Of a DNA stretch of 10,156 bases, positions 5,846 to 10,156 are shown one piece after another. The first letter of the stretch is position 1; every line of letters starts with the position of its first letter. The notes beneath the pieces were generated by a model. That model did no database searches. It saw only the letters and a list, made by a program, of their open reading frames with translations, and was not told the origin of the DNA. A program made the position numbers and the translations under genes. Location of the stretch: NCBI GenBank assembly GCA_937900045.1, contig CALCEB010000288.1:1-10156 (forward strand). The letters run 5' to 3'. Source of the stretch: an uncultured Acidobacteriota bacterium (GTDB lineage Bacteria; Acidobacteriota; Terriglobia; UBA7540).

Positions 5846-6523
5846 CTAGAATTTCCAAACGAGCAGGATGAACAGGCAAATCCAGAGACAATCCATGAAA
5901 TGCCAGTAAATAGCCGTGACGTCGAATGCAGTGCGCCGCTTGATTCCCAAGGCAATATACTTTGCTTGCGAAACCAGATAAACCAAAGCGATGAGGCCCC
6001 CGAGCAAGTGCAATCCGTGGGCGGCGGTGAGCGTGTAGAAAAATGACCCGCTCGGATTCAAGTCCAGGTAGACGCCTTTGACTTGAAGCTCCTTCCAGAC
6101 CATAAGCTGTCCGGCGATGAAGATCAGGCCAAGGACCAGAGTAATGAATAGCCAAATCTTGAAGCGCCGGGCGAGGCCCGCACTCAATCCCTGCCGGGAA
6201 AATTCGAAGGTCAGGCTGCTTAAGATAAGGACGATGGTATTGCCATAAAGAATCCAGGGCAACTCAAAATGAACCCAGCCGGGCGAGGCGCTCTTCCGGA
6301 CAATCAATGCACTGCTCAGCCCTCCGAAAAACATAACGATGGAGACCATCGCCACCCACATGCCGGTGCGGTAAGCACCCGGAGGCACGGACCACCCCAA
6401 TGGCTCATACGGATCTCCCCCGCCAAAACCCTTGTCTCCAGGCCCGCCGCTCCCGCTCCGGCCAGAATCGTCAAGCCTTGGCGGAATCTCGATCCCTGTT
6501 TTCGTCGTCGTTGCGGTCGCCAT
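5846..6523 (-). CDS. Cytochrome c oxidase subunit III (short, five-helix form)
   Basis: Subunit III stabilises the heme-copper oxidase core in the inner membrane. The 225-residue product has a Gly/Pro/Asp-rich soluble N-terminus (1-50) and five membrane helices: TGMWVAMVSIVMFFGGLSSA (53-72), the helix containing NTIVLILSSLTFEFS, IWLFITLVLGLIFIAGQLMV, the helix with FYTLTAAHGLHLLGGLIAL, and the C-terminal WHFMDCLWICLFILLVW (from 207). The AHGLHLLGG and WHFMD signatures are diagnostic. The length fits subunit III variants that lack the first two of the canonical seven helices. ATG 6523 is preferred because AAAGG lies 7 bases upstream; ATG 6538 is an alternative. A TATAAG about 30 bases further upstream is a possible -10 box. 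No coxA or coxB gene adjoins it: the next gene upstream is an unrelated PEP-CTERM protein, so the core subunits must be encoded elsewhere. Confidence 0.95.
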   Translation of the reverse strand: MATATTTKTGIEIPPRLDDSGRSGSGGPGDKGFGGGDPYEPLGWSVPPGAYRTGMWVAMVSIVMFFGGLSSALIVRKSASPGWVHFELPWILYGNTIVLILSSLTFEFSRQGLSAGLARRFKIWLFITLVLGLIFIAGQLMVWKELQVKGVYLDLNPSGSFFYTLTAAHGLHLLGGLIALVYLVSQAKYIALGIKRRTAFDVTAIYWHFMDCLWICLFILLVWKF

Positions 6524-6828
6524 CCCTGGACCTTTCATTTTCTTCAAACATCTTATACCCGTTTGTCACGAATCACGTGTGAAACAATGAATGCTTGGGG
6601 TCGATGAGAGCATGCTGATGGGAAGTCGATGGCGCCAAAAATGAAAAACCGGCGGAGCCCACAGGAGGAGCCTCGCCGGTTTGAATTTAAAGAAGCGTTA
6701 TGTGAAGCCTAGACGGGAAGTCCAAGCGATTAGCCTGTAATCCCGGTCAATTCCTTGCTAATCTGATCCCCCTCCATATATCCTTAGGGGATTTCAATCC
6801 TGACCTAAATGGCCGTTAAGAAATCCAG
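6524..6828. other. Intergenic gap with subunit III promoter region and PEP-CTERM terminator
   Basis: The part nearest the subunit III gene carries TATAAG on the minus strand as a weak -10 candidate. The terminator hairpin at 6640-6682 sits in the middle. Nearer the PEP-CTERM stop is an inverted repeat ATCCCC (6766-6771)/GGGGAT (6787-6792) with a 15-base loop and no T-tract. No gene is visible. Confidence 0.5.
6640..6682 (-). terminator. Rho-independent terminator of the PEP-CTERM gene
   Basis: On the minus strand AAACCGGCG (6682-6674) and CGCCGGTTT (6654-6646) form a perfect 9-bp stem around a 19-base loop. It is followed at once by further Ts and TTCATTTTT. It lies about 150 bases after the PEP-CTERM stop and before the subunit III promoter region, so it separates the two transcripts. 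Confidence 0.7.
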
Positions 6829-7482
6829 TTAAACGTTCGACGCGAATTTGCGCTGAAGCAAACCAGCCATCAAAAGCAAACCAGTGCCGAACAAGGCAAC
6901 GGAAGCCGGCTCCGGAACCGTTGGATCCAGCGAATTGCCGGACCCGACACCACCGTCAAACCCGTCAAAAGTTCCGGGTCCTGGCGCAAGGTCGGATTGG
7001 GCATAAAAGGTGAAATCTGGATTCGTGAGTGATAGGCCGGAAACAGCTCCTACCTGCAAAGTATGGCTGTTATACACATCAAAAGAGAACCCCGGAGGGC
7101 CCAGCGTTACACCCGAACTCGTGAGATTGGTGACCAATCCAAAATCCAATGTAGACCCGAAAAGCTCTTGTAACTGATTGTTGAAAGTCGAAAAGCTATC
7201 CGGGGGTCCACCGACCTGGGTGTTAAGAGCGAAGCTATAAACGTACGTAAAGAGCCCGTCGCCGGAATTGAAGTAAACAGTGCTGGTAACCGAACCCGTC
7301 CATCCGGGAGCTCCTGTTACGGGAGAACCCAACGAGTTAACCTGAGAACCAAAATCGATTGCTCCGCACATTCCACCGGAGAGTGAACAATCAATCTCGC
7401 CTGCGAACGCGCTTTGGGCGCTTGTGGCCCACGCGAACAAAACCATCAGCAAACAGATTCCCACAACCTTAAGTGCTTTCAT
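6829..7482 (-). CDS. PEP-CTERM sorting-domain exported protein
   Basis: The start ATG 7482 has AGGAGGA at 7491-7497, so the 217-residue frame is well supported. Residues 1-27 are a signal peptide (KALKVVGICLLMVLFAWATS, cleavage near AFA). Residues 28-188 are a Gly/Ser/Thr-rich, low-lysine, beta-rich region with two cysteines (C32, C39) and no recognised enzyme motif. Residues 189-217 are a canonical PEP-CTERM tail: VPEPAS, a hydrophobic helix (VALFGTGLLLMAGLL) and a basic end (QRK). Such tails are recognised by an exosortase, which is not in this window and must be encoded elsewhere; family knowledge links them to exopolysaccharide or biofilm surfaces. The specific role is unknown. The gene is monocistronic, with a terminator downstream and a promoter candidate upstream. 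Confidence 0.93.
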   Translation of the reverse strand: MKALKVVGICLLMVLFAWATSAQSAFAGEIDCSLSGGMCGAIDFGSQVNSLGSPVTGAPGWTGSVTSTVYFNSGDGLFTYVYSFALNTQVGGPPDSFSTFNNQLQELFGSTLDFGLVTNLTSSGVTLGPPGFSFDVYNSHTLQVGAVSGLSLTNPDFTFYAQSDLAPGPGTFDGFDGGVGSGNSLDPTVPEPASVALFGTGLLLMAGLLQRKFASNV

Positions 7483-8032
7483 TTTGCCCGTCCTCCTCTT
7501 CCTCTTCCAATAGCAAACCGGAGATTGGGGGGACCCTTCACTTGCCACTATTTAGAGGAAACGATGCCCCCGCATCGCTTCGCTCGTCTTTGTTGCTATC
7601 ACACAAATAACCATGTGGTTTCGAAGGGTTATTCACACGTACCCATCGAAAGTTACTAGCAATTATACCACCATGTTGTCGCTGATCGCTAACTTATTTT
7701 TTTAGAATCAGGTAGCACGATCGACCCTGGAAATAGTCCAGGCAAAAAGGAAAAGCTTTTCCCATTAAAGTGGAAAACATATTCCCTTGCAAATAGCAAA
7801 ACGAAGTATATACCAGCAGCTTCAGATGTCGACACGGGATATCGTGTCAGCGGGATTTCCGTATCCAAAGCCCAAGGGTAGACCATGACGTTGCATGAAA
7901 TCTATTCAGTTAACGGGTCAGAACTAGAATGGCTTCTTGTTCCCATCTGCATCAGAAATCCATCGCAGGGGCGAAAAGGTGCTACCTTGAGTAAAGAGCG
8001 GTCCAAACGATACAGATCGACCGCAAAGCCCG
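7483..8032. other. 550-base intergenic region with several inverted repeats
   Basis: This region separates the divergent PEP-CTERM and kinase genes and is more AT-rich than its surroundings. I see no convincing gene. It contains these inverted repeats: CGATGC/GCATCG at 7562-7577 (loop 4), AATAACC/GGTTATT at 7606-7633, CCTGGA/TCCAGG at 7726-7742 (loop 5), the perfect palindrome GGAAAAGCTTTTCC at 7749-7762, and GACACG/CGTGTC at 7831-7848 (loop 6). The first two would lie in the PEP-CTERM leader RNA. No clear promoter for the kinase is visible; TTGCAA and TATATA near 7788-7811 are spaced too closely (14 bases). Confidence 0.55.
7659..7673 (-). promoter_or_regulatory. Promoter candidate of the PEP-CTERM gene (-24/-12 or TATAAT type)
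   Basis: On the minus strand TGGTGGTATAATTGCT contains GG and GC exactly 10 bases apart with a full TTGCT, the layout of sigma-54 promoters, although the -24 part (TGGTGG) departs from TGGCAC. The same stretch holds a perfect TATAAT (7667-7662) without a -35 box, so a sigma-70 promoter is the alternative. Either would give a leader of about 165-175 bases. Confidence 0.4.
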
Positions 8033-9511
8033 ATGAGTCCCTTCCTCCAACTCCGCCAGTTTCGGTTGGCCACTCTCAGCCTTCGGCTCCTTAGTTCGCT
8101 GGTGCTGATCAGCCTGACGACGGTGGCTTGTTTCAGAGTTTTGCGAGTTAATGAGACCACTGCCGGCTTCGGCTACCTTCTCTGCGTGCTTGCCATCGCC
8201 GCAGCTTGGGGGTTAGTGGAAGCCATTGCTGCTTCGATTGCAGCTATGCTTTTTTTTAATTACTATTTCCTTCCGCCTATCCGGACATTTACGATCTCGG
8301 ACCCGCAGAATTGGGTTGCGCTCTTTGCGTTTCTCTTCGTTTCCATCACGGCGAGCCAACTTTCTGACCGCGCTAAACGCCAAGCCGGGGAAACACAGAT
8401 CCAGCAAATAGAGATGGAAAAGCTCTATACACTGGGCCGCGCCATTCTCCTGATCGATACTGCACAGCCGCCTGCCCGGAGTATTACCCATCAAATCGCC
8501 CGAATCTTTGGGTTTTCTGCCTTTGTGCTTTACGACCGAAGCGCGGGCGCGGTTTACCAGTCTGGCCCTGAAGATATGCCCGATGTGAATGAGAAGCTGA
8601 GAGAGGCAGCGCTTCAAGGCACTCTTTTCGTGGATGAAGCCCTGCAGTTGACCGTCATGGCAATTCAATTGGGTGGTCAACCGATTGGCAGCATGGCCCT
8701 CCGGGGATCTTCGCTTTCCGATACTGCTTTGCAATCCCTTTCGAACTTAGTAGCAGTTGGATTGGAGAAGGCACGGAGCCAGGAGGCGGCCAATCGCGCC
8801 GAAGCGGCTCGCCAGAGCCAGGAGTTGAAATCCACGTTGCTCGACGCCATCGCCCACGAATTCAAAACCCCTTTGACCTCCATCAAGGCGGCGAGCACTT
8901 CCCTCCTTTCCTCCGGCGTACGCCTGCCCGATGAGAAACAAGAATTGATAACCATCATCGACGAAGAAGCAGACCGGATGGCAAGGCTCGTGACAGAGGC
9001 CCTCCAGATGGCGCGTATCGAGGGCGGCCAGTTGAAATTGAATAGGACGGTAACTTCCATGCCAGCGCTAGTGGAAGAGACGCTCAGCCAACTCCGGCCC
9101 TTAACCGAAGGGAGAAGTATCAAGACCGAATTTGCCGGGGACTTACCGCCGGCTGACCTCGATATTGAACTGGTGGAATTGGCGCTATTGCAAATCCTGG
9201 ATAACGCCCTGAAATACTCGCCTCCTTCCGCGGAGATTACGGTGAAGGTTCAAGCGGCGCGTGGCCGCCTGGTGCTGAGTGTTCTTGACCGCGGGCCGGG
9301 TATTGCAGAGGAGGAACGGCAGAAAGTCTTTGAAAAATTCTACCGGGGAAATCGCAACCGGGACAGCGGCGGCGGTTCCGGTATGGGCCTGACGATCGCG
9401 CAGGAAATTGTTAAGGCCCACGGCGGGGAGATCATAGTTAAAGATAATCCAGGAGGCGGCTCAGACTTTTCCATGTTTCTGCCCCTGGCGGTGGAGAAGA
9501 CCGTTCGATGA
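8033..9511 (+). CDS. KdpD-like sensor histidine kinase lacking the N-terminal KdpD/Usp domains
   Basis: This 492-residue inner-membrane kinase starts directly at the four-helix DUF4118 domain (residues ~17-110; FGYLLCVLAIAAAWGLVEA, LFFNYYFLPPIRTFTI) typical of KdpD. A GAF-like segment (~125-245) and a short helical linker follow. The catalytic core is intact: H-box AHEFKTPLTSIK with phospho-acceptor His275, N-box LQILDNALKYSP (Asn391), DRGPG (419-423), F-box VFEKFYRG and G2 box GSGMGLTIAQEIV (449-460). Canonical KdpD has about 400 extra N-terminal residues with KdpD and Usp domains; here an in-frame TGA at 7988 shows they are absent. No Shine-Dalgarno is seen before ATG 8033 (upstream ACCGCAAAGCCCG), so the start is the first possible ATG rather than a proven one. 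The response regulator overlaps its stop by 4 bases. No kdpFABC genes are visible, so potassium control is unproven; the signal is unknown. Confidence 0.95.
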   Translation: MSPFLQLRQFRLATLSLRLLSSLVLISLTTVACFRVLRVNETTAGFGYLLCVLAIAAAWGLVEAIAASIAAMLFFNYYFLPPIRTFTISDPQNWVALFAFLFVSITASQLSDRAKRQAGETQIQQIEMEKLYTLGRAILLIDTAQPPARSITHQIARIFGFSAFVLYDRSAGAVYQSGPEDMPDVNEKLREAALQGTLFVDEALQLTVMAIQLGGQPIGSMALRGSSLSDTALQSLSNLVAVGLEKARSQEAANRAEAARQSQELKSTLLDAIAHEFKTPLTSIKAASTSLLSSGVRLPDEKQELITIIDEEADRMARLVTEALQMARIEGGQLKLNRTVTSMPALVEETLSQLRPLTEGRSIKTEFAGDLPPADLDIELVELALLQILDNALKYSPPSAEITVKVQAARGRLVLSVLDRGPGIAEEERQKVFEKFYRGNRNRDSGGGSGMGLTIAQEIVKAHGGEIIVKDNPGGGSDFSMFLPLAVEKTVR

Positions 9512-10156
9512 GCGCAGGCCGCATTTTGGTTGTCGATGATGATCCTCAAATCCGCCGGGTCATGCGAGCTACGCTGGTTTCAGGCGGATATGAGGTGAGT
9601 GACGCCCGCGCCGGCGAAGAGGCGATTGAAAAACTGCGCACGGAGCCCTTTGATCTGGTACTGCTCGACGTGAATATGCCCGGAATGGGAGGCACTGAAG
9701 CATGCCAAGCAATTCGCGCATCCACGGATATCGCCATCATCATGCTCACCGTGCGCAATACGGAAAAGGATAAAGTCGCCGCTTTGGACGCAGGCGCTGA
9801 CGACTACGTGACCAAGCCATTTGGGATGCCGGAGCTTCTCGCCCGGATCCGCGCGGCGCTGCGCCGCGCTCCTGCTCCAGAGAACACCGCTGCGGAACAT
9901 ATCCGCATTTCCGGAGGCGAAATCGATCTGGCTTCCCGCCAGGTCACCCTTCGAGGCCGGAGTTGGCGGCTGACGCCCAAAGAATTTTCCCTGCTTTCCT
10001 ATCTCGTGTCCCGCCCCGGCAAAACCATCTCTCATCGTGAGCTGCTGCAGGCAGTTTGGGGTCCTGACTACGGCGAAGAGCTGGAATACCTCCGGGTGTT
10101 TATGAACCGGCTCCGCAAAAAGATCGAACCGGATCCTTCCAAGCCCCGCCACTTGA
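9508..10156 (+). CDS. KdpE/OmpR-family response regulator, 3'-truncated by window end
   Basis: The start ATG 9508 overlaps the kinase stop in ATGA, a standard sign of translational coupling, and the frame is open to the last base. The visible 216 residues comprise a receiver domain (1-~118) with acidic pocket D10-D12, phospho-acceptor Asp54 in LVLLDVNMPG, Thr81 and Lys103 in TKPFG. A winged-helix OmpR/PhoB DNA-binding domain (~130 to the end) follows, with WRLTPKEFSLLSYLVSRPGK, HRELLQAVWG and LRVFMNRLRKKIEPDP. All key residues are present. Only the last few residues are missing, since KdpE proteins are about 225-230 residues long. It should accept phosphate from the adjacent kinase and control transcription of unknown targets. 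Confidence 0.97.
   Translation, partial: MSAGRILVVDDDPQIRRVMRATLVSGGYEVSDARAGEEAIEKLRTEPFDLVLLDVNMPGMGGTEACQAIRASTDIAIIMLTVRNTEKDKVAALDAGADDYVTKPFGMPELLARIRAALRRAPAPENTAAEHIRISGGEIDLASRQVTLRGRSWRLTPKEFSLLSYLVSRPGKTISHRELLQAVWGPDYGEELEYLRVFMNRLRKKIEPDPSKPRHL

Noticed and set aside
7689..7886. 65-codon minus-strand frame in the intergenic region
   Set aside because: No ribosome site or motif, and it lies across several inverted repeats; likely chance.
7885..8094. 69-codon plus-strand frame before and overlapping the kinase start
   Set aside because: AAGGGTAG upstream is a passable ribosome site, but the product has no motif and overlaps the kinase in another frame by about 60 bases.
1..10156. 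CRISPR array, insertion sequence, phage or toxin-antitoxin genes
   Set aside because: No regularly spaced repeats, transposase motifs, integrase or small paired toxin-like genes were seen on either strand.

Overview
The window looks like a contig from a Gram-negative bacterium, most plausibly an Acidobacteriota metagenome-assembled genome. The evidence is an outer-membrane beta-barrel protein, a PEP-CTERM sorting signal, a short five-helix cytochrome oxidase subunit III, a KdpDE-like two-component pair and moderate-to-high GC. This assignment is an inference from gene content; no database search was possible. The first 40 bases are not genomic: positions 8-40 are an uncut Nextera (Tn5) sequencing adapter, so the biological sequence starts at about 41.

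Layout. Positions 42-1317 (+) hold the 3' part of an unrecognised protein and a small secreted protein with a C-terminal cysteine cluster. A complete tRNA-His lies at 1541-1617 (+). From 1801 to 6523 (-) runs a respiratory cluster, read in transcription order: cytochrome c oxidase subunit III, heme o synthase (ctaB), a DUF420 membrane protein of the oxidase-assembly type, a Cyc2-like fused cytochrome-porin of the outer membrane, and a lipoprotein with a cupredoxin-type copper-site motif. A terminator hairpin separates this cluster from a PEP-CTERM exported protein (6829-7482, -). A 550-base gap rich in inverted repeats follows. Then come a KdpD-like histidine kinase that lacks the usual N-terminal KdpD/Usp domains (8033-9511, +) and, overlapping it by 4 bases, a KdpE/OmpR-type response regulator that runs off the end of the window.

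How the genes may work together. The minus-strand cluster combines an outer-membrane monoheme porin-cytochrome, a predicted periplasmic copper protein and oxidase subunit/assembly functions. These are the same kinds of component found in the rus operon of Acidithiobacillus ferrooxidans (cyc2, cox genes, rusticyanin). A route from extracellular electron donor to terminal oxidase is therefore a reasonable hypothesis, although coxA and coxB are not in the window. The cytochrome-porin gene has its own promoter: a perfect TATAAT with no recognisable -35 box, preceded by a TGTGA-N6-TCACA palindrome centred near -42.5, where a class II CRP/FNR-family activator would bind. This pairing of a Cyc2-like gene with a CRP-type site is the most interesting signal in the window.
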